DNA of 6,003 nucleotides from the NCBI GenBank assembly GCA_023134955.1, contig JAGLUC010000080.1, forward strand, positions 1-6,003. The letters run 5' to 3'. Both the position numbers and the translations under genes were made by a program. Positions 1 through 5,942 of the stretch are shown here, one piece after another. The first letter of the stretch is position 1. Every line of letters begins with the position of its first letter. The stretch is from Methylococcales bacterium (GTDB lineage Bacteria > Pseudomonadota > Gammaproteobacteria > Methylococcales > Methylomonadaceae). Below the pieces are notes generated by a model. It was not told the DNA's origin. It saw nothing but the letters and a program-made list of their open reading frames with translations, and made no database searches.

Positions 1-53
1 TTAATAAAACAGTGTAAAAATACCCGGCCAGAACTTTTGGGACGATTAATACC

Positions 54-106
54 TTTGTACCAAAATAGTTTTTTCTTCCGAGCAAGAAAAATATAAATCG
101 TACAAA
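54..106. other. Nested inverted repeats in the leader of the HvfA-like gene
   Basis: An outer pair of 7-base arms, tttgtac at 54-60 and gtacaaa at 100-106, encloses an inner perfect 8-bp stem (70-77 with 84-91, arms tttttctt and aagaaaaa) that has a 6-base ccgagc loop. The inner hairpin has no downstream T-run on the plus strand, so it is not a typical intrinsic terminator. It lies between the window edge and the best promoter guess for the peptide gene. It could be a regulator-binding dyad, the end of an upstream transcript, or chance in AT-rich DNA. Only the base pairing is seen. Confidence 0.3.
70..97 (+). promoter_or_regulatory. Possible sigma-70-like promoter for the HvfA-like gene
   Basis: TATAAA at 92-97 matches five of six bases of the -10 consensus. 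The region 16-18 bases upstream (about 69-75) is a T-rich run with only a poor match to TTGACA. Transcription would start near 104 and give a leader of about 60 bases. The weak -35 suggests either an activator or a different sigma factor. No other candidate in 1-164 is better. The call is tentative. Confidence 0.25.
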
Positions 107-164
107 AATATCTACTTAAGTTAAAACACTTAGCCCACTTTATTACCTCTAACAAGGAAAAACA

Positions 165-524
165 ATGAAAAAACAAAATCTAGCTATCGCTGTAGGCACA
201 ACACTTGTATCAAGTCTTGCATCTACTTCAATACAAGCAGAGACTATATCTGACCTTAATAGCGACCCTTTTGCAGTGACTGAGCTGCCTACTGGTTATA
301 TGCAAACAGCAAAAGCTAATTCAGAAAAAAACAACTCAATGAAAATGAAAGATGGTGCTTGCGGAGAAGGACAATGTGGCTCTTCTATGCAAAAAGGTAA
401 TGAAGAAAAAACAACGGAAGGAAAATGTGCCGGAAATAAGCCTATGCCAAAACCTGCAATGAAAAAGACAGATAAAAATATGGAAGGAAAATGTGGTGAA
501 GGGAAGTGTGGTTCCGCAATGTGA
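165..524 (+). CDS. hvfA: HvfA-like exported low-complexity peptide, probable metal-binding RiPP precursor
   Basis: This is a 119-residue precursor with three parts. Residues 1-25 form a Sec signal peptide (MKKQ, hydrophobic core, probable cleavage after SIQA). A short conserved-looking segment follows (about 34-48, DPFAVTELPTGYMQT), similar to the FxxTELxxGYM stretch of HvfA-family peptides. The remainder is a Lys/Glu/Gly-rich tail with five Cys (66, 71, 88, 110, 115) in CGEGQCG, EGKCAG and EGKCGEGKCG blocks. In HvfA and related bufferins, Cys in such motifs are converted by an MNIO (DUF692) enzyme with a partner protein into copper-binding heterocycles. Whether that happens here is inference. 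The family's usual hvfB/hvfC genes do not follow, because the next gene is convergent. The ATG is supported by AAGGA at 154-158, six bases upstream. A metallothionein is less likely, given the signal peptide and the EGKCG spacing. The family call is fairly sure; the chemistry and the metal are not. Confidence 0.78.
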   Translation: MKKQNLAIAVGTTLVSSLASTSIQAETISDLNSDPFAVTELPTGYMQTAKANSEKNNSMKMKDGACGEGQCGSSMQKGNEEKTTEGKCAGNKPMPKPAMKKTDKNMEGKCGEGKCGSAM

Positions 525-550
525 AAAATATACTCTACAGAATCATAGCA

Positions 551-590
551 TTAGGGCGGTTTAAAGTCCGCCCTAATACTGATACTTTTT
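551..590 (+). terminator. GC-rich hairpin after the HvfA-like gene
   Basis: Perfect 9-bp arms ttagggcgg (551-559) and ccgccctaa (568-576) enclose an 8-base loop, starting 26 bases after the peptide stop codon. A five-T run (586-590) comes 9 bases after the stem, which is further than in a textbook intrinsic terminator. The stem could still end the plus-strand transcript. It shares AGTCCGC with the REP-like repeat near 4521, so it may instead be a degenerate member of the same dispersed repeat. Confidence 0.45.
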
Positions 591-663
591 GTAGTCTTGA
601 GTAATGATTACAACCTACATCATAATTCAAATGACACTTTCACATCCCTGTGCTTCGAAGTGA

Positions 664-706
664 AATCAAGGGCATTATTCCTTGATTCCGCGTTGCTGCA
701 TCAAGG
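664..706 (-). terminator. Competing stem-loops at the 3' end of the ars operon
   Basis: Three copies of one short sequence alternate in orientation: aatcaagg (664-671), ccttgatt (680-687) and atcaagg (700-706). The middle copy can form a perfect 8-bp stem with the left copy (8-base loop) or a 7-bp stem with the right copy (13-base loop). They lie 16-58 bases past the acr3 stop on the minus strand, where transcript end signals are expected. Neither stem is followed by a good T-run, so they may act as 3'-end stabilisers or rho-linked structures. The rest of the 525-721 gap shows no gene. Confidence 0.35.
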
Positions 707-721
707 CTACATTTTATTTAT

Positions 722-1882
722 TTAAAACCAGCTCTTGGTTTTCTTACAAAATCCTACCAAACCTAGCATTAAAGGCACTTCAATCAAAACGCCTACTACA
801 GTTGCTAGAGCCGCGCCTGATGACAAACCAAATAACATGACTGCTGTAGCAATGGCTACCTCAAAATGATTTGACGCGCCAATTAACGCAGTTGGTGCCG
901 CATCTTCATAAGACAAACCTATTTTCTTGGCTAACAAATAAGTCACTACAAAAATAAACACTGTTTGAATGAATAAGGGAATGGCTATCCATAAAATAGT
1001 CAGTGGATTATTTAAAACCACCTCACCTTTAAATGAGAATAATAAAACCAATGTCAGCAATAATGAAAAAATAGTGACAGGGGTTAAAAATCCAACAAAT
1101 ATTTGCTCAAACCATGCAATACCTTTCCATTTAATAATTAACTTTCTGGAAAAAAAACCTGCAAACAAAGGCAAAGCCACATAAACTGAGATTGAAAGCA
1201 ATAATGCCTGCCAAGGGACTGGCAATTGCCCTACTCCTAATAAATAACCAGCAATTAAGCCAAATAATACCAGCATAACTAATGAATTAATCGCTACCAT
1301 CACCAAAGTATGCCCTGCATTGCCTTTGGCTAAATACCCCCAAACTAAAACCATTGCCGTACATGGTGCTACGCCTAATAAGATACAACCTGCCAAATAA
1401 CTGCGCCATAATGGGATTGCCAGCATTTTTATACCATCATTAATCACTACGATGCCTGATCCATAGTGTTCACCAACAGCCAAATCTAAGCCAAAAGGAA
1501 TTTTCACCCAATCCAGTGCATCAATCCCAATAAATTCACGTAACCAAATACCTAAAAACACATAGGCAATCGCATACATAGTAAACGGCTTAATCGCCCA
1601 GTTAATAAATAAAGTTAAGCTAACTGGTTTAATACTCTTACCCGCTTTAACTACTTCACTAAAGTCTATTTTAACCATGATGGGATACATCATAAAAAAC
1701 AGACAAATAGCAATGGGAATAGAGACCACAGGTGCGCCGTTAATATCTAAACTCATACCATCTAAGGTTTTAGCAAATTCAGGTACAACCACACCCAGTG
1801 TAATACCCGTCACAATACATAAACCAACCCAAACGCTTAAATAACGTTCAAAAAAGCCGATGTCATTAGTTTGCTCAGTCAT
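722..1882 (-). CDS. acr3: Acr3-family arsenite efflux permease
   Basis: Inner-membrane carrier (386 residues) that expels arsenite, As(III), using the proton-motive force. It is the export step after ArsC reduces arsenate. The protein is almost entirely hydrophobic helices, consistent with the ten-helix Acr3/BART fold. Two diagnostic sites are present. The conserved transport Cys is Cys174 in APCTAMVLVW, and the conserved acidic residue is Glu341 in the SNHFEVAIATA helix. Residues about 113-160, rich in charged and aromatic residues (VKIPFGLDL, GSGIVVINDG), form an insertion before the Cys helix that short Acr3 proteins lack. I believe it marks a known long subtype. The ATG overlaps the end of arsC by 8 bases, which implies translational coupling, and a GGAAA lies about 7 bases upstream. 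This is Acr3 and not the unrelated ArsB antiporter family, although databases often use the arsB name for it. Confidence 0.95.
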   Translation of the reverse strand: MTEQTNDIGFFERYLSVWVGLCIVTGITLGVVVPEFAKTLDGMSLDINGAPVVSIPIAICLFFMMYPIMVKIDFSEVVKAGKSIKPVSLTLFINWAIKPFTMYAIAYVFLGIWLREFIGIDALDWVKIPFGLDLAVGEHYGSGIVVINDGIKMLAIPLWRSYLAGCILLGVAPCTAMVLVWGYLAKGNAGHTLVMVAINSLVMLVLFGLIAGYLLGVGQLPVPWQALLLSISVYVALPLFAGFFSRKLIIKWKGIAWFEQIFVGFLTPVTIFSLLLTLVLLFSFKGEVVLNNPLTILWIAIPLFIQTVFIFVVTYLLAKKIGLSYEDAAPTALIGASNHFEVAIATAVMLFGLSSGAALATVVGVLIEVPLMLGLVGFCKKTKSWF

Positions 1883-2354
1883 CTATTTTTCCAATTTCAT
1901 TTAATGCCATTGTTAATGCTGGTGCATCCATGGTCTCAAAGGGTAATTCCAGCATTTTTGTAACACGTCTTCTCACAGCATCATATGTGACTTCAAAGGC
2001 TGCACTAATTTCCTCATCTGTACCTTTTAAATGCGCAGGATCACTTAATCCCCAATGCGCTCTTACCACTGAGTTTAAATACACAGGACATTCTTCATTA
2101 TTAGCGTTATCGCAAACTGTAATGGCTATATCAATCTTTTGATCTTCAAATTCGCTCCATGACTGGCTAGTAAAACCTTCTGTATCAATACCATACTCTT
2201 GCAGTTTTTTAACCGCATTAACATTAATTCGACCGATTGGCTTACTACCTGCTGAATATGCCTTTACTCGCCTAGCCCCTAATTTATTGAACAAGGCTTC
2301 ACCTAAAACACTACGACAGGAATTACCTGTACATAACACTAAAATATTAACCAT
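1875..2354 (-). CDS. arsC: Arsenate reductase, low-molecular-weight phosphatase fold
   Basis: Cytoplasmic enzyme (159 residues) reducing arsenate to arsenite so that it can leave through Acr3. The N-terminus holds the phosphatase P-loop C-x5-R as CTGNSCR, with nucleophile Cys8 and Arg14. Asp105 in the LSDPA loop is the expected general acid. Cys81 and Cys89 (VCDNANNEECP) are placed like the redox relay cysteines of the Staphylococcus-type enzyme. This is therefore not the E. coli glutaredoxin-fold ArsC. Whether thioredoxin or glutathione/glutaredoxin regenerates it cannot be read from the sequence. An AAGG about seven bases before the ATG is a good ribosome site. The gene sits 67 AT-rich bases after arsR, with no clear internal promoter or terminator, and overlaps acr3 by 8 bases, so all three genes are probably one transcript. 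Confidence 0.93.
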   Translation of the reverse strand: MVNILVLCTGNSCRSVLGEALFNKLGARRVKAYSAGSKPIGRINVNAVKKLQEYGIDTEGFTSQSWSEFEDQKIDIAITVCDNANNEECPVYLNSVVRAHWGLSDPAHLKGTDEEISAAFEVTYDAVRRRVTKMLELPFETMDAPALTMALNEIGKIDD

Positions 2355-2421
2355 TTTCTTACCTTATATTGATTTAATAACATTTGTAGAAAAATATTTA
2401 TCTTTTTTACTTAAATTTTAT

Positions 2422-2775
2422 TTATTTACAACAACTCAGTTCTTCTGGTCTATCTATCATATTTTGTAAGCGCTCAACATCTTGCATATAAAGCGTATTT
2501 CCTTTAACAACATTAGTTGTTTCAGATAAAACCAGTCTTGCCCATTCTGGTAATGTAGAACTAATTTGATAATAAACCCATAAGCCCTTTTTCCGATCAC
2601 TCAATAACCCACACTTTCTCAACTGCGCTAAATGTCGTGATACTTTTGGTTGGGACAAAGCCAGTGCATGAGTTAATTCACAGACACAAAGTTCACCTTC
2701 TTTATCTAATAGCAACATACAGCGCAGTCGGGTTTCATCAGAGAAGCATTTAAACAATCGAATAGGATCAAGCAT
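2422..2775 (-). CDS. arsR: ArsR-family arsenite-responsive repressor
   Basis: Winged-helix dimeric repressor (117 residues, normal family length) that releases its operator when As(III) binds. The N-terminal MLDPIRLFKCFSDETRLR and the metalloid-site helix ELCVCEL are typical. Cys30 and Cys32 form the CxC pair used by arsenite-sensing ArsR proteins. The recognition helix follows (about 40-52, LSQPKVSRHLAQL), then the wing (RKKGLWVYYQI). The tail ends in a Cys pair (115-116) that could add a third thiol ligand. The CxC site argues against a BigR/SqrR-type persulfide sensor, although those belong to the same superfamily and often control genes like the divergent neighbours. No Shine-Dalgarno precedes the ATG. 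A TATAAT ends six bases upstream, so the message is probably leaderless. The gene heads the arsR-arsC-acr3 operon. Confidence 0.93.
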   Translation of the reverse strand: MLDPIRLFKCFSDETRLRCMLLLDKEGELCVCELTHALALSQPKVSRHLAQLRKCGLLSDRKKGLWVYYQISSTLPEWARLVLSETTNVVKGNTLYMQDVERLQNMIDRPEELSCCK

Positions 2776-2781
2776 TAAAAT

Positions 2782-2787
2782 ATTATA
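2782..2787 (-). promoter_or_regulatory. -10 element of the arsR promoter
   Basis: Read on the minus strand, 2787-2782 is TATAAT, an exact -10 consensus, ending six bases before the arsR ATG at 2775. The hexamer 17 bases further upstream (TTTTAT) is a poor -35. With usual spacing, transcription would begin at or next to the A of the ATG, giving a leaderless message. This agrees with the absence of a ribosome-binding site. Confidence 0.6.
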
Positions 2788-2805
2788 TATGGCTTTCCAT
2801 ATATA
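2784..2805. promoter_or_regulatory. Probable ArsR operator (22-bp dyad)
   Basis: Perfect 9-base arms, tatatatgg (2784-2792) and ccatatata (2797-2805), are separated by cttt. AT-rich dyads of this size just upstream of arsR are typical ArsR/SmtB-family binding sites. It overlaps the TATAAT of arsR and fills the spacer, so bound repressor would block RNA polymerase. It lies 77 bases before the divergent dioxygenase gene and could influence that promoter as well. A looser dyad, GTT(T)AAT-T-ATTAAC, at 2841-2854 might be a second site. I found no confident promoter for the plus-strand pair. Confidence 0.65.
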
Positions 2806-2881
2806 TAAAATAAATTTCTAGCTTTTAATGGAATATTAGTGTTTAATTATTAACCACTTTATCCTCTATCAAAGCAGCGTT

Positions 2882-3598
2882 ATGATTTTTAGACAACTTT
2901 TTGAACCAGATACTTGTACCTACACTTATTTACTAGGTTGTGAATTCAGCCAAAAAGCAATTTTAATTGACAGCGTGGTTACAGAAGTTGATCGTTATAC
3001 CAAGTTATTAAATGAGTTGGACTTAAATCTCATTTACACTTTGGAGACTCACGTTCATGCCGACCATATAACGGCTGCCGGTCATTTAAGAGATGCTCTG
3101 GGCAGTAAAAGTATTGTCCATCGTGATGCTGGAGCCATGTGTGCCGACCTGCTTGTGACTGATGGGGTGGAATTACAGTTAGGTGAAATTGAAATTAAAG
3201 TTCTGCATACTCCTGGGCATACCAGTGGCTGCACCAGCTTTCTAATTGCTGACCGTTTGTTTACTGGGGATTCATTATTAATCAACGGTTGTGGGCGTAC
3301 TGACTTTCAACAAGGTGACTCGGCAACGCTTTACCAAACCATCACCGAAAAACTTTTCACCCTCCCCCCTGATACTTTGGTTTATCCCGGACATGATTAC
3401 AATGGCATCACTGTTTCTACTATTGCCCAAGAAAAAGCCTTGAATGCTCGCTTAAGCAGCAATAAAACTCAAGCTGAATTTATAAGCATTATGGATAAGC
3501 TAGACCTTGTCTATCCAAAGTATATTGATAAAGCATTGCCTGCCAATCAAGCATGTGGGCAACCTGAACAACCAATAACAGCCGTTAGACAAGGATAA
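2882..3598 (+). CDS. ETHE1-like persulfide dioxygenase (metallo-beta-lactamase fold)
   Basis: Probable cytoplasmic non-haem iron enzyme (238 residues) oxidising glutathione persulfide to sulfite and glutathione. The fold motif THVHADH is at 56-62. By analogy with ETHE1, the iron ligands are His57, His113 (TPGHTSG) and Asp130 (FTGDSL). His171 (YPGHDY) completes the fold's histidine set. GRTDFQQGD (138-146) and the C-terminal LPANQACG are characteristic of the persulfide dioxygenase branch and separate it from glyoxalase II. The N-terminus MIFRQLFEPDTCTYTYLL aligns with the family start, which supports this ATG despite the absence of a clear Shine-Dalgarno. It runs divergently from arsR and is followed after five bases by a TauE/SafE permease, a partnership known from BigR-type sulfide-detoxification operons. 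The exact substrate is inferred from the family. Confidence 0.87.
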   Translation: MIFRQLFEPDTCTYTYLLGCEFSQKAILIDSVVTEVDRYTKLLNELDLNLIYTLETHVHADHITAAGHLRDALGSKSIVHRDAGAMCADLLVTDGVELQLGEIEIKVLHTPGHTSGCTSFLIADRLFTGDSLLINGCGRTDFQQGDSATLYQTITEKLFTLPPDTLVYPGHDYNGITVSTIAQEKALNARLSSNKTQAEFISIMDKLDLVYPKYIDKALPANQACGQPEQPITAVRQG

Positions 3599-3603
3599 AA
3601 AGC

Positions 3604-4500
3604 ATGGCAATACTCATTGCTCTTGCAACAGTCATTGGCATTCTTCTTGGGCTACTCGGTGGCGGTGGATCAATTCTCACCGTTCCTGTTTTAGTTTATC
3701 TGACTGACTTATCCACCAAATCAGCCATTATTACTTCTTTAATTGTAGTTTGTTTGACTAGTAGCATTGCTGTCATTAACTACGCCAGAGCAAAAAAAGT
3801 GTGCTGGAAAACAGGCTCAACATTTGGCGCAGCAGGCATGATAGGTGCTTTTATTGGGGGGCGTATTTCAGCATATGTACCTGATCCCATACTATTAGTT
3901 CTATTTGCCATGGTGATGGTAATTGCATCCATCGCCATGTTTAAAGATAAGAAAGCAGATAACGATGCGACACCATGCTTAGAACTAAATTTTTGCCCGA
4001 TGAATTTACCTGTTTCTGCTATTTTATTTGATGGATTATTAGTGGGGTTAGTGACTGGTTTAGTGGGCGTAGGCGGAGGTTTTCTATTAGTCCCGGCTTT
4101 GACTCTTCTTGCTGGACTGCCTATTCAATCAGCTATTGGTACATCTCTGTTTATTATCGTGTTACAGTCAGCCGCCGCTTTAGCGGGACATGCTAATCAC
4201 ATGGCTATTGATATTGAACTAACCTCATTAGTAACAGGCTGCGCCATTGTCGGTAGCTTTATTGGCTCAAACCTTTCTGGAAAAATTAACGCTGTTTATT
4301 TAAAAAAAGGCTTTGGTGGGTTTGTCTTTTGCCTGGGCAGTTTTTTACTTTATCGAGAAATGACACCAGCATTAATCAGCCAAATAGAACAACTCATTAT
4401 TGAACATCAAAATTTTCTTACTGGTGCTTTAACTATTGCCACTACTTTGATGTTATATCGATTATGGACATGGTTGCACTCATTGAGTCCAAAAACATAA
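3604..4500 (+). CDS. TauE/SafE-family permease, probable sulfur-anion exporter
   Basis: Inner-membrane protein (298 residues) of the sulfite/sulfonate exporter-like TauE/SafE family. It has the internal duplication of that family: GLLGGGGSILTVPVLVYL (16-33) opens the first half and GLVGVGGGFLLVPALTLL (152-169) opens the second. A cytoplasmic-looking hydrophilic linker (about 114-134, KDKKADNDATPCLELNFC) separates the halves. An extra hydrophobic segment (about 271-292), beyond the usual eight-helix core, ends the protein. AAGGA at 3591-3595 overlaps the end of the dioxygenase gene, eight bases before this ATG, so the two are probably translated as a coupled pair. Context suggests it removes sulfite or a related anion made by the dioxygenase. 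Family assignment is firm. Substrate and direction are inference. Confidence 0.87.
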   Translation: MAILIALATVIGILLGLLGGGGSILTVPVLVYLTDLSTKSAIITSLIVVCLTSSIAVINYARAKKVCWKTGSTFGAAGMIGAFIGGRISAYVPDPILLVLFAMVMVIASIAMFKDKKADNDATPCLELNFCPMNLPVSAILFDGLLVGLVTGLVGVGGGFLLVPALTLLAGLPIQSAIGTSLFIIVLQSAAALAGHANHMAIDIELTSLVTGCAIVGSFIGSNLSGKINAVYLKKGFGGFVFCLGSFLLYREMTPALISQIEQLIIEHQNFLTGALTIATTLMLYRLWTWLHSLSPKT

Positions 4501-4501
4501 G

Positions 4502-4587
4502 TTTTGTAGAGCGCGACTTCAGTCCGCTATAAGCAGAGCAATCAACCATTATTTTAAGTATTGCGAACTGAAGCACGTTCTACAACA
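4502..4587. repeat. REP-like imperfect inverted repeat between convergent genes
   Basis: Arms at 4504-4527 (begins ttgtagagcg, ends cagtccgc) and 4563-4585 (begins gcgaactgaag, ends tctacaa) are reverse complements, with three mismatches and one one-base gap, around a 35-base centre. The left arm is itself a small palindrome: GCG and GACT pair with AGTC and CGC around a bulged C. This build matches REP/BIME-type extragenic elements. It fills the 88-base gap between the permease and rimO stop codons, and may end or stabilise both transcripts. No T-run follows on either strand. Confidence 0.6.
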
Positions 4588-4588
4588 C

Positions 4589-5899
4589 TTATAGCAAATG
4601 CCCCCACAAATCATGCTCATCCGCTTCCTCTAACTCAACTTCTACAAAGTCACCGACTTTTAAGTGCGTCGCACCATCTATAAAAACTTGTCCATCAATT
4701 TCTGGTGCATCTGCTTTACTGCGTGCAACCGCACCTTCTGCAACCACTTCATCAATCAATACAGTTTCTATTTTACCAACTCTGTGCTGTAATCTTGCTG
4801 CACTAATACCGGCTTGATGTTGCATAAATCGTTGCAATCGATCTTGTTTCACTTGTTCAGGCACTGAATCGGGTAATACATTTGCCGCCGCACCTTTAAC
4901 GGCTGAATAGGCAAAACAGCCAACTCTATCCATTTGCGCTTCAGTCAAAAACTGTAATAGCTCTTCAAACTCTTGCTCAGTTTCTCCTGGAAAACCTGTG
5001 ATAAAGGTACTACGCAAGGTAATATCTGGACAAATTTCACGCCATGCTTGAATTCGCTGTAAATTATTTTCTGTCGCTGCGGGTCTTTTCATTAATTTAA
5101 GGATTCGACTATTGGCATGTTGAAAAGGAATATCCAGATAAGGCAAAATTTTACCTTCTGCCATTAGTGGAATTACATTGTCAACATGAGGATAAGGGTA
5201 AACATAATGCATTCTCACCCAGATACCTAAATCAGCTAATGCTTCTGCCAAATCATAAAATTGTGTTTTAACTTGTCTTCCTTTCCAGTCTCTAGTCTGA
5301 TATTTTAAATCCAGTCCGTAAGCACTGGTATCTTGAGACACAACCAGTAATTCTTTTACGCCTGCATTTGCTAATCGTTCAGCTTCTAGCAAAACATCAT
5401 CAACAGGACGACTCACTAAATCGCCACGCATAGAAGGAATAATACAAAAAGTACAACGATGATTACAGCCTTCTGATATTTTCAGATAAGCGTAATGATC
5501 AGGGGTTAATTTAATCCCTTGAGGGGGGACAAGATCAGTAAACGGGTTATGTGCTGCTGGTAAATGCTGATGAACCGCTTCCATTACCTCATCTGCCGCA
5601 TGTGCGCCTGTAATACTTAATACTTGAGGATGACGTGACCTAATCTCATCTTCTCTTGCACCTAAACAACCGGTCACAATCACCTTGCCATTTTCAGCCA
5701 GGGCTTCGCCTATACTATCTAATGACTCTTCTACAGCCGCATCTATAAAGCCACAGGTATTAACAACCACAAGATCAGCATCTTGATAAGTAGGGGAAAC
5801 CTCATAGCCCTCTCTACGCAATTTAGTAATAATCTGTTCACTATCAACTAATGCTTTTGGACAGCCCAGACTTATAAATCCAACACGGGGATTACTCAT
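4589..5899 (-). CDS. rimO: Ribosomal protein S12 methylthiotransferase
   Basis: Radical-SAM enzyme (436 residues, close to the 441 of the E. coli protein) that adds a methylthio group to the beta-carbon of the conserved Asp in ribosomal protein S12. The N-terminal UPF0004 domain carries the auxiliary 4Fe-4S cluster ligands Cys13 (SLGCPKALVDSE), Cys49 (VNTCGFID) and Cys78 (VTGCLGARE). The radical-SAM cluster is C-x3-C-x2-C at Cys145, Cys149 and Cys152. A TRAM domain (about 375-436) ends the protein. SLGCPKALVDSE and the short TRAM separate it from the tRNA enzymes MiaB and MtaB. Start: the MSNPRVGFISLGCPK alignment fits the family. Only a weak GAGAA lies upstream, and no promoter was recognised in 5900-6003. 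It is a housekeeping gene with no evident link to the stress genes, and no damage was seen. Confidence 0.97.
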   Translation of the reverse strand: MSNPRVGFISLGCPKALVDSEQIITKLRREGYEVSPTYQDADLVVVNTCGFIDAAVEESLDSIGEALAENGKVIVTGCLGAREDEIRSRHPQVLSITGAHAADEVMEAVHQHLPAAHNPFTDLVPPQGIKLTPDHYAYLKISEGCNHRCTFCIIPSMRGDLVSRPVDDVLLEAERLANAGVKELLVVSQDTSAYGLDLKYQTRDWKGRQVKTQFYDLAEALADLGIWVRMHYVYPYPHVDNVIPLMAEGKILPYLDIPFQHANSRILKLMKRPAATENNLQRIQAWREICPDITLRSTFITGFPGETEQEFEELLQFLTEAQMDRVGCFAYSAVKGAAANVLPDSVPEQVKQDRLQRFMQHQAGISAARLQHRVGKIETVLIDEVVAEGAVARSKADAPEIDGQVFIDGATHLKVGDFVEVELEEADEHDLWGHLL

Positions 5900-5918
5900 T
5901 ACAATTTCTCAATTTTGT

Positions 5919-5937
5919 TTCATCATTACAAGATGAA
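5919..5937. other. Small stem-loop upstream of rimO
   Basis: Perfect 6-base arms ttcatc (5919-5924) and gatgaa (5932-5937) surround a 7-base loop, 20 bases before the rimO ATG. It could fold in the rimO leader, but is short enough to be chance. Confidence 0.25.
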
Positions 5938-5942
5938 TGAAA

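Noticed and set aside
1..164. Partial gene running off the left edge
   Set aside because: The minus-strand frame whose stop would fall at 1-3 closes again at 46-48 without a start codon. I recognised no coding signal on either strand.
165..524. Metallothionein
   Set aside because: The Cys are too few and sit in EGKCG repeats after a signal peptide, unlike the dense CxC clusters of cytoplasmic metallothioneins.
969..1184. Open frame antisense to acr3
   Set aside because: It lies wholly inside a well-supported gene, has low-complexity Asn/Lys-rich content and no family resemblance. It is a shadow of acr3.
1930..2142. Open frame antisense to arsC
   Set aside because: It is opposite a gene with intact catalytic motifs, and has no ribosome site or recognisable domain.
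2287..2469. Open frame spanning the arsC start and the arsR end on the plus strand
   Set aside because: It overlaps two real genes on the other strand and an AT-rich gap, and its translation looks random.
2422..2775. BigR/SqrR-type persulfide sensor
   Set aside because: The CxC pair in ELCVCEL and the arsC-acr3 operon point to arsenite sensing. Dual sensing is left open in the findings.
3082..3285. Open frame antisense to the dioxygenase gene
   Set aside because: It is contained in a gene whose metal-site motifs are all intact. No independent support.
2882..3598. Glyoxalase II (hydroxyacylglutathione hydrolase)
   Set aside because: It shares the THxHADH fold motif, but GRTDFQQGD, the ANQACG tail and the TauE partner fit persulfide dioxygenases better.
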